Positions 1-13,600 are shown, numbered from the stretch's first letter. The stretch: 64,000 bases of DNA from Lates calcarifer (GCF_001640805.2 NC_066837.1:27528789-27592788), one strand, 5' to 3'. Made by a program: numbers and translations. Notes: generated by a model from the sequence alone, not told the origin.

Positions 1-629
1 AAGGAAAAAAATATTTGAAGTTAATTTTTTTAAAACAAACACAGAAAAAATCATTTCGAGTTTCTCACATGCATGCATTTGAGTTTTAATTGAAGAGCTG
101 TGTATTTGACAAACCAATTAATAAAATTATATTTTATGTTAGAATGATATGAATTTCTAATAATGTTAAACTAATGTGTTCACATATTTTTATACTGTTC
201 AGCGCAGTGTAAAAACATTGAACCTTGCTCCTGACTCCTTAGATTCTCAGCATCCTCAGCTCCACTGTCACTACTGCATTTGTCAATACTTCTTTTTCTG
301 GCAGCCATTCATCATCACTGCCATTAGCATCATCCTCATCTGACTCAGGGTATCTGCTCCACTATCCTGTACGTCTTTCTATCATGTGCTGCACTTGAGC
401 TCTACAAAATATAAAAGACACTAAGTGTTGCTTTCATAATGGAACTAATCTGCATATCATTTTGTTTTTGTTACTAAAACTGCAAGTTACATTCTAATAA
501 CATGAAGCAGTAGATTCACAGCCCAAACAGATCCTGCAGATGAAGGATTTTCAACAAAGTCTGCTCTTTAATCCGCTGACGAAACAGCTGCTTCTCACTC
601 ACTCATTCTGTGCAATATTATTTCAAACT
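1..629. other. Left edge, without a recognised gene
   Basis: AT-rich sequence in the partial slc24a3 intron. On the minus strand, 260-380 can be read as an acidic stretch containing ESDEDDANGSDDEWLPEKE, which recalls the acidic N-terminal region of piggyBac-like transposases. It is too short and isolated to call. Confidence 0.3.
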
Positions 630-866
630 GTGCAATATCAGTATACAGTTCAATCTGCGTCTTTGTATGTAGTCCTGTGTATATTGTTCTTTTGTTGATA
701 TTTTTATTACATTGTCCTGTGTATGGTCTTGTTTATATTTTTATAAGATTGTCTTGTTTATATCTTGTTTGGTATTTTACTCTGGTATTTTTTACAATCC
801 CTGCTGCTGGAACAATGTAAATTTCCCTGCTGTGGGACTAATAAAGGATTATCTTATCTTGTTATC
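630..866 (+). mobile_element. 3' tail of a LINE or LINE-mobilised element
   Basis: This AT-rich segment ends in a stretch reading CTGTGGGACTAATAAAGG followed by ATTATCTTATCTTG. In many teleost genomes such a tail (short T/G stretch, AATAAAGG, short tandem tail) marks the 3' end of L2/Rex-type retroposons. No coding part is attached. The 5' boundary is a guess. Confidence 0.5.
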
Positions 867-1147
867 AGTAATAGTATGAAATGTAGCTGAAATAGAGCCA
901 GTGATGCATCATGTCCAATCTAGTGGATGGATGATTGTAATTTCCTAATATAAAATCATTATTTGGAAATTTTACTGTACTAATCCTTAGATGTTACTTG
1001 ATGTTTTAGTTTTTTTTTTTTTTTACCTGCAGGGGTCTCCTTCTACAGAAACATTGGTAAATTATTCTCGAGCTCCTCAGCATTTGCCTAATTACTTATT
1101 ATCTTAGTTTTGAGAAAATTACAAAAACACATTGACTGGCCAATAGT

Positions 1148-3300
1148 TAATAATAATAATAATAATTCATTCTATTTATAAAGCACTTTACATTTGAGGG
1201 CAAATCTTAAAGTGCTTAACAACAAAGAATAGCATAAAACAAGTTAAAAGCAAGTTAAAAATGGGTGTAAAACATAAATTAAAAGTAGAGTTCGTTTAGT
1301 GCAGCTTTTGGAGGCTCCTGCCAGGGATCCCGATGAGGAGTGCATTGCAGTAGTCCGGCCTGGAGGAGAGAAAGGCGTGGACCATCTTTTCAGCGTCACG
1401 GAAGGAGAGGGAGGGGTGGAGTTTGGCTATGTTTCTGAGATGGAGGAATGCAACTTTACAGAGGTGGTGGACATGTGTGGTTTCGATGTGGGCAAGTCCA
1501 GGGGTGGGGGGGTGGGGCTGACAGTGAGGAGCGGATGGCATTTACCTTTGAGGTAAAATGCGCAATGAAACTGCTGTACTGCTCCTCAGAAGCATTATTG
1601 CAGTTGTGGGGTTTGAGCAGATGATTTATTATGAAAAAAAGTTGTTTGGAGTTCCCAGGACTATTATTGAATATGTTTGAATAATATTGAGATCTGGCGG
1701 AGGCAAGCGCTCTAGAAGTTTTTTTGGACAGTTAGGTTGGTTACAACAAAATGCTGCTCGAGTGTACGGCCAGCAGCATCAGCCGGAGCTCCCTAGTAAA
1801 CCACGGAGTAGTTCTTGAAAAAGGATGTTCTGGAGGCCATTGTTGTAGTAGTTCACTGATTCACTGACTGACGCAAATTGGGGACAGTAGACAGGCTTCT
1901 AATGTTGGGGGTTAAGTCAAATGGGATTTATATTTTTTAAGTTCCTGAGGCGGATGCGGCATTGTGGTTTTGGATATGGTCAGTGTGAGGGGAGATCCAC
2001 TGAAATTATTTTATGGTCTGTCCCCATCTTCCTATCTCCAATCTGGTCTGGAGATTGGAGATGGGGACAGAGTCAGTGATGACTAATGTGGCCCTTTTTG
2101 TGCCTCAGGTTTAGGCAGTCCAGGAGCCCTAAAAACTCAGCGGCATGGTGACTGGAGGGTGTGTCAACATGAATGTGAAGAGGAAGGGGTGACAGTTGCA
2201 GACCTGTGTGGTGGATTATGACCAGACCACCTCCACGACCAATGCTGCAGGCTTTTTCAAGGTAAGTATACCCAGGAGGGAAGGACTCGTTTAGGACTGA
2301 GTAAACCTCAGGTTTGTGCCAGGTTTCAGTCAAACAGATAATGTCAATCCTCCTGTCCAAAATATGAGTTTGGATCAGACAGGACTTATTTGTTAGGGAC
2401 ATTAAAAAGTTCAATTTTAGTGTTTGGTGTAGAGCCGCTTTTGGCCAGAGGACAAAGTCCGCCTCGCCTGGTCCACGCCTGGACAGTGTTTTCAGTCTCC
2501 AGGGCAACAGTCTTTGGATGATGTAGTCAAGCTGCGACAGAGCGTGTTGTTGCAGACCATACGGGAGGAATGGAGCTCCCAGTCGTGGTGTAGACAAAAC
2601 GGCCGGCCAGACCCTCTATGGATGTAGTGGGGCGACGAAGGAGTTCCAGTTGTTTAATGGCTGCAATGTCCGATGGGGAGCAGTGGCTGTTTAGCTCCAG
2701 TAGCTGCGATGGGGAGTACCAAAGTATTGTGCTGGTGGAAAAGATGTGATACCCTTGCAAACAATCGGCCGGAGTCCCTGTGCACACAGTTGGACAGCTG
2801 TGCAAATTGCGAAGGACCACAGCAGCAAGACCACCGCCAACAACCACAATAACAAAGCCGGCATCCAGGAATATTATGGCAAAGCATGAAGACAACATTG
2901 GTAGCTTGTAGCTGCTAATGCTATCCGTAGCAGAGTACTGGCAAAGTGAATGCGAGCAGTTAACCGACTACAGAGGCGATGATCCAGAAGACAGCACTGA
3001 GAAGCAGTCCAAAGAAGATCTCATATGCAATCTCCAGAAAAGTCTGGTAGTGCTGATCAGTTTGGGGAGCGATGACGGCCGACGCTGGTGAAACAACGCA
3101 GGTTAGCTTGACAGCAGCAGCAGGTAGGGTTAATCCCAAAATGGCAAATTGAACAGCCGCTAGATGTTAAAGCTCTGTGTAAACTTCAGAAACAGCTACT
3201 GGGGCACGTCAGATAATCAAGCAACAGCAACAGTTGGCGTGGAGAAGCAGCCAACAGTCGGGCACCTGCGTCCTCTCTTTTTTTTGCCAGCGTTTGGAAC
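1148..3300 (-). mobile_element. Decayed non-LTR retrotransposon (LINE, L2/CR1-like), internally deleted
   Basis: Three coding remnants lie in the right order on the minus strand. The segment 2898-2600 resembles the N-terminal leader of fish LINE ORF2. The segment 2597-2073 encodes an endonuclease-like stretch with CLTETWHKPE and GRGGGLVIIHHTG. The segment 1541-1296 encodes the tail of a reverse transcriptase with SSRPDYCNALLIGIPGRSLQKL. Below this is an AT-rich 3' tail that contains the common TTTATAAAGCACTTTACA word and ends in (TAA)n at 1148-1166. The central catalytic part of the reverse transcriptase is missing between 2073 and 1541, and stops interrupt the frame. It is a dead copy. The clade is judged from motif style only, and the 5' edge is approximate. 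Confidence 0.75.
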
Positions 3301-4602
3301 AACACTCAGTCCAATGTAGTGGCTGATGTGCAATTCTACCATCAAACCCATGCATATACAAGAAAACAGCTTTTTAATAGCTGTCCGTTTGCAGTGACCA
3401 CTACACGTGACAGAGTTAAGTTATATACTTACCCTTTCTGGACTGCTCCTTAGCCTCAAGAGCAATTTTGGTTTTACCTTTATACTGTTTTGTGTGTCTC
3501 TTTCACAATCTTAATCAAATTTTCCTTGACAGTACAATTGTCTGCAGCATAACAATCCTACAATCAGCAAATACAGTCCAGACCATAAGTATTTGGATTG
3601 TTACACAATTTTTCTCTTTCACGCTCTGTGCTACACTGTCCTTTAGGTCTGATAAATCCACTGAGTGCATTTCCTCTCACATTAAACATTTGCAAAGCTG
3701 ATTTGAAACTTTGAAGATTGTTAACATCAATGTTTGCTAGACAGCAATCGTCTTCCTTGCCTCAGTTGACACATTGCTGCATATACAGTAGTCAACACTG
3801 CTCACAGAATTGTGTCATTCTTGGCTGAAAAGTTGCATGAAAATTTACAAGAGCTAGAAAACAGAGGTAAAACGAACAGCAGCGATTGCACCCAGCTAGT
3901 TAAGGCTAGCTAGTGAGATAGGCTTCGCTAAAGCTAAATTAAGTTTTCCTGGTATTGAGAATTTTGATGGTCCATTGATGGCATTATTAAGAAAGTGTGT
4001 TACACCACATAAATAAATTAAATCATAATGGAACAAAAAGTAACAAGATAAAAGCGAACTAGCCTAGCTTAACAGAGTAGCAGTAACATGAGTTTAAGTA
4101 GTTAAGCTACCTTTGCATCAAAAATGTAAATTCATTTAACATTCAGTTCATTAGACTAGCTTATTAGTTCAAATGTACAAAAGAGCTGCAGAAAAACAAG
4201 AGCATGTTTTGTTTACTGTGTGTTGTTTAGATTACCCAAACATAGAGTGCAGTTTCTACAAGGTTTTATTTTAGGTCTGTAACAATCATTCTAATCAGCC
4301 TAAAGAGGCATAAAATTGAGGTTTTACAAATAATATATCTGTTACACATTTTGATTATGAGCCTTGAAACTTCAAACACATCCCAACCTCACCTCTGTGT
4401 CTACTGCTCTGCAGAGGAAATACAATTCTTTCTAAACTTGTTGAACTTTTTCTGTATTTTCTGTAAGAAATGACTTATGCCAAAAGTTCTTGGTATCATT
4501 AGACATTACAACTTGTATGGATATAAATGTATATATCAAATATAAGTCAGCAGTATAACAGATTTTGAGGATGCATGACACCACGAAAGGGATGAAAATG
4601 AT

Positions 4603-4604
<2 letters not shown>

Positions 4605-4634
<30 letters not shown>
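4605..4634. repeat. (TG)15 microsatellite
   Basis: Uninterrupted TG dinucleotides. Confidence 0.95.
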
Positions 4635-4635
<1 letters not shown>

Positions 4636-5884
4636 AGTTCACATGAAAACTTTGGGCTTCATCTTGTCCTTGATCTAGATGTCTGACCAAACTGAGCATT
4701 CAAGCAGGGAGAGCATTGCTCAGGGACAGGACCAACAACACAAGGGCCACTCTGACACAGTTTTTGTTTTTTTCTTTGCTGAGATCTTGTTGCAAAGACA
4801 AGACTCGGTGCAGCAACTCACACATCTGGGTCATAAGGCAAAAAGGCACAAAGAAAGATACTGCTAAGAAAAAGACACATGGCAGTAGCCTGACCTTTGT
4901 CAAATGTCATTTGCCTAAAGAAATCAAACTTGAGTAGTGCCCACTACTCACATCAGAGAAGCCTCCTTTCCTCAGCACCATCCCTGTGCTTTAGAGACAA
5001 AGAGAGATTTAAGAGTATAGGGAACAAATCATAGAAACACATCAGTTCCGATGTGCACAAAAATGTAATATCTAACAGCACAATGCCCTTGAAAAAGTTG
5101 AAGAGGAAACAAGGAAGGAGGACATAAGGGCCTAATAATGCCCAGACTTGAAAGCCACAAAAAACCTGCCCAACATCTTAATCATAGCCATTCACAGCTA
5201 CTCCCCATCAAGCTTAAACAAATGACAGCAAAAAAAACAAAAAACAACAAAAAGGAATTTCCTTAATCTGCCAACCCGAACACACTGAAGAAGAGTCAAA
5301 GCTTTAATTTCTGCCACAGGTGTTGCTATTAAGTGGTGACTGTAATTTAAATGACAGCTTAAATACATTTTCCAATATTTTCATTGTCAATAAATGTTAC
5401 TTTGTCAGTGTTGTGATGTCAAAGTCAGTAGCAGCTACTTCTCTCACTCTGATTATGACAACAATTCAGCTGAGCTGCTTACATGCCAATCCCTCGGTGG
5501 ATCTCAAACTGCCTGGTCTTCCATTTGGGAGCTGTGGATCTGTCAATCACCATCAAAGCCTCCCAGTTGCTAGGCTTATCTGTGTGAAGAACTTATTCTC
5601 AGATAAGGCAATCTGGCAGAATGAAACATTCTTATCCATAAAGCACATCAGACACCTTATCACACACTCGCAACACTTTAACCTTTAATATGCTACTGTG
5701 CAACACCCATCTGCTCGCTGGCGTGGTCATGCAAAGGCAAAGGAAGTAATTGCCTTCACAGAATACGTCATGTATAGCATGTCTGTCATCCTTTCCTCCC
5801 GCTATCAATCTCACACCTTTTTTCCTTACCATGAAATACAGACTCAAGGAACATCCAGGTGATCCCTTTTAATTTCACCTATTT

Positions 5885-6175
5885 TAAATGGTAGATGGTC
5901 TGTACTTATATAGCGCTTTTCCAGTCTTTTCGACCACTCAAAGCGCTTCACACTACAGATCACATTCACCCCATTCACACACACATTCATACAGCACTTG
6001 TTCTATACATAAGTGCTTTCTAGCACATACACACACATTCACACACCGATGACACATCGGAGGCAAATTGGAGTTCAGTATCTTGCTCAAGGATACTTCG
6101 GCACGCGGACTGGAGGAGCCGGGAATCGAACCACCGACCTTCTGATTGGCGGGCGACTGCTCTACCTCCTGAGGT
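5885..6175 (-). mobile_element. tRNA-derived SINE, minus orientation
   Basis: On the minus strand the head at about 6175 carries a tRNA-like pol III promoter. The A-box-like TAGAGCAGTCG is at 6164-6154 and the B box GGTTCGATTCC at 6132-6122. The body then contains the widespread teleost words for a CTTGAGCAAGATACTGAAC-like segment and ends with AAGCGCTATATAAGTACAG near 5910. Age looks moderate. No clear target-site duplication was seen. Confidence 0.8.
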
Positions 6176-7803
6176 TTTATCTTAGCAGGCCCTTAATCAG
6201 GAATTGTCCTTACCAGCTTTCCAATAAGTAAAGAGACACATGTAAATTTGGAAATTGACTCAATTAAGGATTAATACACTCAAAAATGTAAATAAAAGGT
6301 AAATGAAAGAATGACAGAAAGGAAGCAGGTTGGAAAATAGTACAAATGAGAGGGTGCCCTGGGGACACAGGGCTTTGAGACACCGACCATGTATTGGTGA
6401 CATCCTCTGTTGGGTTTTGTTCCCCATCTCTCTCCCCTAATTTTCTGCCAGCTCTCACCTGTCTAACAGAGGTATTAAATGTAACTGCAACAACTACCAA
6501 AGAGCATGCAATCCAGCATCCAGCTGTTCAGAAGAACACTTTGTGTGGGACACTGTACGTCCTCTCAAACTCATGGGAGAGCGGCAGCAAAGGAGGATGT
6601 TCGTGGCACTCAGGAAACAGCCTCACAGTCTGAGCGGCGGGATGAATCTTTAAAAGGTGTGTCAGGCCATTTTTGCTGTTGGCAAAATAACCTTCAGCTC
6701 TATAATTCAGCAGGGGAACTGAGGGAGCATTTCCTCCGTATGCGAGACAGGAGACTCAGAGAAGAAACATCACAATCAATGAGTGTAGGAAAAAATGAAG
6801 GAAGACTACAACAAGAGACACGTAACAAATAAAAATATCTGTGGAAGAGTAAGAGGGAGTGAGGGAGGAACAGTGGGAGCCAGTGTACAGAGGACACTCG
6901 GACTTGCTGAGCTAATTGCTGTGATGGATTGGTCTTATTCCCCTGAGCTCCTGCTCCTGCAATAACACAGGAAGATGACTTTGCCAATCTGCACGTTAGG
7001 CAGTTATGAAAGAACTTTAACTGTTAATACAATTGCTGTTGTTGTTGTGTTGGGATGGCAGCAGCAGCAGGAGCCTACTCAGAGCTAATATTGTATATGG
7101 CAGAATGGATTTCTCAGAGGAAATCACTGTGGGCGCTCCCTGGGTCAATTTTGCATTTGATTAGTGGAAGGCTATTGTCTAGATATTAAAGGAGTGATCA
7201 TTTTTTCTGATGTGATTAATTCATCAGCTGTGTTAAGGCGATGCTTGCTTGCTTGCCTCTTGCATGTGGGGAGGAGCCCGGAGACTGCCCACGTGAAGCG
7301 AGGGAAGCGTGAACAAACAATACACACAAGTACACACGCTGAACCAACCTTCACTACTGCAACCTACACACTGCAGAGACCAGGGCTAGCACCCTCGCAT
7401 TAATCAATACTACTCTTAACGAGGCTCCCCTTCTAATGGTTCAACCAACCACACGCATGCGCGCACATACACCACATTTCTCACAGGGAAGCCCTGATTA
7501 AGTCATAGCAGCCTCCTTTCCTAAAATGGAGTGTTGCGTCGGAGCTGAGCTGAGTTGAGAGGAGAAGATCTTTAATAACGGAGGAGGGCAGCCTCCAGGG
7601 AAAGACCCCTGGAGAGAGCAGTCACGTGTATGGAGTACCCAGACCACTGTCTGTCTAATCACACAGCCAATGCTACTGTACACAGAGCTGCTCAGGGGGC
7701 TGCATTAAGCACCTGTGTCTGAGAGAAAGACGGAAAGAAAAAGACACATTGGGGACTGTGGTGTGTATGTGTCTATGAAGTGGACACAGAGGTAGTGTGT
7801 GGG

Positions 7804-7808
<5 letters not shown>

Positions 7809-7850
<42 letters not shown>
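7809..7850. repeat. (TG)21 microsatellite
   Basis: Uninterrupted TG dinucleotides, flanked by imperfect TG-rich sequence. Confidence 0.95.
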
Positions 7851-7854
<4 letters not shown>

Positions 7855-8839
7855 GCTGTGTGGTAAAAAGTACATTTCATCAGTTTCGCTGCAGATGAAA
7901 ACTACAGTTTGACTAATCTCCCCATCTTCTTCAAGTAATGGATTTTTCTTATTTTCCATCATAAACAGGGGACACCGAAGCACAACATGGGCTCACACAC
8001 AAGATCTGAACAACAAAGTCATCACAATGAATAACTCTTGTTTTCCATGATAAAAAGAAGGTCGAGAGCAGGACAGGGAGGGCTCTTTTGTATAAGATAG
8101 CTTGAATTTACCTGCCCAGCTACACACACACAGACAAGGGCACAGATGCACAAATAGACACCCACAAACACACATGCTGTACATGAATGCACCACCTCCA
8201 AGGCCAAGAAAGGCCAAGAAACTCTCCTCTGTATTTTCAGTCATTTGTAAACCTCAAGAGAGAAGACACTGAGAAAATAGTGACAAAAAGCAGCAAAGTT
8301 ACAGAGATGTAACCATTCTCAACTCTTCTACCAGCATCTGTCTATCCCTCACTTCTTTTTTCACTTGACTGAAAAATGACAGTGGTGGAGAGGAGGCGGG
8401 GGACTAAACAAGTGTGAAATCAACAGAAGCAGCGGGATCCTCACAATTAAAATCAAGGAAGGAGACATAATGATGGGTATGATGGCTTGTTTCATGTGTG
8501 GCTGGGAGGGGAAAATTAGCAAATGACGGCCTTTCTCTCTCCCCTTCTGTCTTTCTGACTCTCTCCCTCCTTCATCTTTTGAGCACTTGATCAGCAGGCC
8601 TCTAATTGTGCATCCGCCTGTATCCTCCCAGAACAGAGCGCTCATGTTGGGATGCTTCCTCATCAGCCAGCCTTGTGCTGCACTCACTGTGGAAATACAC
8701 ACCTCTATTGTGTACAAATACATGTGCAAGCTACTACATGATCACACACATCTAGTCCATCATTTGTGTAACCAAGAGATGGAAACTAAAAAAGTTGCTA
8801 ACCAAGTTTGAACTTAAAAACAACTTGGTTCTTATTTTT

Positions 8840-8960
8840 AGCATGTTAACATTGCCATTGTCAGTGTCTAAGCATGTTGATGTTAGCATTTAGCTTGAAG
8901 CACCACTAATAACATTGGGCTTGCTGTATTAATTACTGAGATCTGAGAGTGTGGCAGAGG
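8840..8960. repeat. Fragment of a common teleost interspersed repeat (GCATGTTAACATT type)
   Basis: This stretch holds AGCATGTTAACATTGCCATTG and GATGTTAGCATTTAGCTTG followed by AAGCACCAC. The same word order appears in a longer copy at about 26087-26410 in this window, so it is a repeat by internal comparison. The class is not assigned. Confidence 0.6.
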
Positions 8961-10550
8961 CACTGTAAAGCTAAATGGGGCAAAACACATGAGCAGTGAA
9001 ATGACTGGACAGATTTTAAACAAATAAAACCAGTTCCAACTTCCCAGCTGCTATTTTCCTCTGGTTGACATTATTGAAAATCAACCTAATACTCTTGAAC
9101 ATTGATACTGAATGATTCTGAAAAAGACTGGATTATTTTCAGTTGCGGTTTTTTCACACTTAATGTCAAATGAATTTATGTGTATTTATGTGGATATTGT
9201 CAGACTTACAAATGGATAGCTTAAAAAGGATAAACATCAATGTAACCAGAGATATGCCTGCAGAGGCAAATATAGCCTGTTGAGGCTTGAGGATTAGCTT
9301 CGATTAGCCCAGATTTTTTTCATTTTCAACTTGTTGTCTTCAGCCCCAACCAACACTGACTCAAGCTGCTGAAAGTTGGGCAGGTTACACCTGTACACCT
9401 CTCAACATCTTTCCTTCAAAACATACCCAACCTTTTTTAAAGACACAGATTCCTCTTAAAGGTCAGATGAAGCATGACTCACTAACTCCCCACAAGGGTT
9501 TGTTTTATGCATTTTATGGGACAGGCACAGAAATCACCAGTGGGCCAAGACTTTCAGAAAATCAAGGTTATTTAGCAAAAACCTTGCAGTCCTCCAATGT
9601 GTGGTAGGGGCTGAGGCCACCGGGGTATGTGCTTTAAATTTAGCACGAGAGGAGGAAAGAGCAGCTACTGTATAATAAGCCGGAGGAGAGAATAAATTGA
9701 ACTTTGACCTCGGCTCCCTTTATAGATGACAGCAGCGACCTTGGGAGGGTGAGAAAGGAGATTGATGACGGGCATTTTGCGTAATGAGCTCACGAGAGAA
9801 CCCCCCCTCCCTCGGAGGGGAGGCCAGTCATCTTCGACTCAAGTTAAAAAAAAAGGCATTGCTCATTGTAATCCACAGGAGTCACCTTGCTCCATTCTAC
9901 CTTCTACATATCAATTATAAGAAGACTGAATCTTCTACATGTAAAAACTGACTGATCCCAAGAGAAACAGGCTGCATTACACCATACATCATGGTTTTAT
10001 ATGACAAAAAAACATTTTTAAAGTCACCTCCATTTGGTCAATTTATATCCTTTTAACAGGACTGAGTGATTTTAAACTTTACAAACGAAGCATCCTCTAT
10101 TCTCTATCCACTATTCTTGAGTGCTTCAAACAGAAGTCACTGGTTGATGATAAGACAAAAAGGTCGCCATGGAAACAGGGATTTTTTTTCCTGAGACGTG
10201 GCCACCATAGGGGCAAAACACGAGATAAACACAGAGGAAGGGAACGGGAGAGATGAAGAGAGAGTTGGTGTGAGACAGAGGGAAAGCTATGTGGAGGGAG
10301 TGAGAATGAAACCTGCAGGATCCTAAAAAAATGTGACGGAGACTGAGTGTGAAAACCGCTGAGGCGGGCAGAATGTCACCGCCTGCTGTAGCCTGCGCTC
10401 ATGGGAAATCATCTGACCTCACAATCTGGGTTACCCCACATTAAGGAAGAGAAAACAGGGGGTCCAGAAAGGGTAGAAAGACAGAACATGTGAGGTGATC
10501 ATTTGTTTCCCCGCTCCTTTTTTTTTTTCTTCTCCTCTCTCTGTTCTGGT

Positions 10551-10570
10551 GGGGGGGGGGGGGGGGGGGG
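10551..10570. repeat. G20 homopolymer
   Basis: Twenty consecutive Gs on the plus strand, preceded by a pyrimidine-rich stretch. In the transcript of slc24a3 this is a C20 run starting about 40 bases inside intron 2, close to the exon 2 donor. Confidence 0.95.
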
Positions 10571-10609
10571 CTTGGGTGTCCTCTTTCTTTCATCCTGTCT
10601 CCGTCTTAC

Positions 10610-13600
10610 CTGGAGTAGTGCAGTTCTTAGATCCTTCACTCTCTATTTCCTCCAGGCTGCTGTTGTCCATTTCCTGCAGTAGCCTCCTTCCTCCCCATCT
10701 CTCCTGATCCTCAACGCTCTGACTGGAGATGTCGAAACCTAGTTTGTCACAGAAAAAAAGGTCAACTTTCAAAACAGATTTTAAGGGATGTTTCAGTGCA
10801 GCTAAAACATCTAGATGGAGCATTTTCATACACAAAATCTTGAGTCTACAACTGATATGATCCCTGAGCTTCAGGACTGACACCAAAACTATCTTTTGTC
10901 TTTAAATTAACTTGAAGAATATGTGCATGCCTCAATAAAGTAGTCTATTGTTTCAGAAAATGTCTGATGAAAGAATAAATAAGGGTGTCATAACACCAAT
11001 CTTACAAGTTCATTACATGTCCCAGTGGTGCGAGATGTGGTCTTGGTCCCAGTTTGTGTCAGACTTTGGGATATCAGGTTTGAGGCAAATCGATGAATGT
11101 CTGGTGAATTGTAATGCTACAATGTAAATAAGATTTCTTTCATTTCATGATGTAATCCATTTGGTTAGTTTGTAAATGTGGGTAGTAGCAACAGTCACCT
11201 TTTGGGATTTTGGTCCTAAACTGAAAGAAACCCTGTGGAGTATTATGGAGCAGTGTTTTTATCAGTGGGTCCCCATTTTGGTTGTCTACAAATATGCACA
11301 CAGGTGACGTGATGCATGCTCTTACTGGTGGTTTCACGTTATTGCACTGATCTGGCGTTAATGAATCAAAAAACACAACACTGTGCCAGAAAAGGCCGGG
11401 AAGAAGAAGACAGCTAGCAGGTATGGACATGGATAACATGGAAATTTTGCTTTATAGATGCTTTATGTGAAAGGAATACATTCATCACATTTGTTACAAG
11501 TAACAATTAATGTAAACATCATTTTGTCTGCAAGAAAATTCCACAGGGCACCTTTAATTCTGACAGAATTTTAACACAGGTTGTCGTTGGTTGTCTATAT
11601 TGGCCACTGGCAAAAGTGTCAGTACAAACAAAGACCAGCAGACTGCTAATTAGAGTATGAGTCTGAGCACACATACAATGCCAACTATTGGTGCTTGACT
11701 ATTTTCAATAATAGGCCACATTTTAGTCAGTATAAAACCAGTGCTGACCAAAGATATTCAATAACCAATCCTAATGCAAAATGACTTTTTACGAAGGCCA
11801 AGCTGGCTAATTAAGCTTCTGAAAGTCAACGACCTATTCATATATATAAATATATAAACTTCTCAAGTAAAGACAAAAGTGACTACAGATATTTCTGCAC
11901 ATTCACAATAAAGATAATCATTAACCAGGCTTTTGATAGATACAAGTTTGTGTTGCAGGTAGCATAGTGCATGTCAAGCAATTTGTTGTATTTTTAATGA
12001 ACTAAGCTTGTGTTCTCTCTCACATTAAAGTTTGATTCTTTATATAATAGTAGAGTAGTGAACAGCTGGAGGAGTGCGCCACAGATGTGTCAGTTTGGTA
12101 TCTCTCCCTCCCTTCTCTCCCCCCACACCCCCAATTCATACATTGAAGGGGGAATTTCATGATTTTCCAAAACAAAATCCTCTTGGGGGGTGCAGCAACA
12201 GTGCAGCGTGCAAAGTGGGGCTCCCACTGTGGCTACATCTGCACATTCTTCAAGACAGCGGCAACACCAATAAATTCATTTCATACTTCAGAGGGCTCAG
12301 CAGGAGCACACTGCCCTTTCCACCCTGCCAACTACAAGTCTGGCCTAAGAGAGGGATTCAAATAGAATTAAAAAGCCCAGTTATTCAGTAGTCCTAAGGG
12401 CACGGCTGAACTTCTCACCTGGCCTCACCTTCAGTACACCACACAGCACAGCAGCTACAACAGCAGCGAGGTTTGCGTGCCAGCGCTGTACTGTTCCCTC
12501 TCTCCTTCTATCTTTTGCTATCTTGCACATGGAGAGGAGAAGACGAGTGTGGGAATGATTAATGTGCCACTGTGAGGAGGCGTTGAGTGCTCGGCTTCCA
12601 GCTCCACAACATCAAGCTCAATTTAGCAGAACTTCATTAAGCGCATCATAAATAATCAACTTTAATTGATATTCCGGCAAGCTGATTAAGAGTTAACAAG
12701 AACACAATGGAGACAAGGGAAATGCATTAAACGTCCCAGTGTCGTCTCTGCGCGTCTCTAATTTCGAGCACACGCAGAGAGCAGCACTGTTGCATTTCCA
12801 TGTAACCAGGATACGCAGTGGGGAGGAAAGAAGGGAAAAAAATGAGTTGCACTGATGATGCACAAATCATGAGTGTATGAATATTCATGCAGGCCTTCTG
12901 TCCGTGGAAAGTGATAAATACTTCTCACTTTAAGTGAGGCTGACTCAGTAATCAAGTGGAGTGTTGGGGGCACAGTCAATGACAGATAAAAAGAGAAAGA
13001 GAGGAACATGTAGACATCAAGTCAAGTGGTACAGATGTTTGCTGTTAGGAAGTACTGCAGTTATCCATTATCAGGGTTTCATTTGCCTTTAGATACCTTG
13101 GTGATTATTTAAGGTACGTGTCAGTTCAGCTTTGACATAAAGTTAGACAAAGGGAGAGGAACACTGTGTTGCCATTTGCAGTATCCTGGAGAGGCGTAGG
13201 CCTATACCCTGGGGCTCATTGCCCTGATTTCACTGTTCTGCAGCTGAAACACCTGAACATGCAAGAGCCTCTGCAGCCCTCAGCCCAGAATAGTTCCTCA
13301 TAGTTAACACTCAGATGAATTCCCATTATAGCCAACTGTGTACCTGTGTAACTGTACTAACACCTTGACGTTTGTCCCAATTTAAAAAAAAATTTAATTA
13401 AATTGAGACAAAAGTTAACTCTGAAATGATATGACTGTCATTAACTATCCGGGTTAAACCGGTTTTAATTGTATAAAACAATGCACTATTTTGATAAGTC
13501 GTTAACATCTTTACGTTTGGGAACATGAGCTAGCTAAAAAAACAAAAACAAAACAACAACAACAACACTGAAGAGTTAGGAGGAACATTAACGCCACAGG

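Larger units (their letters stand above)
3320..10609 (-). other. slc24a3 intron 2 (partial), without recognised exons
   Basis: The intron starts at the GT at 10609-10608 and runs off the left edge. It contains a TG microsatellite at 4605-4634, a SINE at about 5885-6175, a longer TG microsatellite at 7809-7850 and a fragment of a common teleost repeat near 8840-8960. I found no sequence resembling the next NCKX3 exon (the FTNEDRRQGAVVLH region of the human protein). The remainder is unannotated intronic DNA. Confidence 0.5.

Noticed and set aside
260..380. Acidic stretch resembling a piggyBac-type transposase N-terminus (minus strand)
   Set aside because: Only about 35 residues, with no DDE-domain remnant nearby; acidic runs are common by chance.
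6122..6164. tRNA-like A and B boxes
   Set aside because: These belong to a SINE head, not to a tRNA gene; no acceptor stem closes around them. The same applies at 50440-50590 and 58027-58081.
8361..8729. 122-codon minus-strand open frame in slc24a3 intron 2
   Set aside because: Composed of simple Ser/Leu/Pro and Glu/Arg-rich stretches from pyrimidine-rich DNA; no family signature.
1..10600. Next slc24a3 exon
   Set aside because: No minus-strand stretch resembling the conserved first alpha-repeat region of NCKX proteins is present, so it must be off the window.
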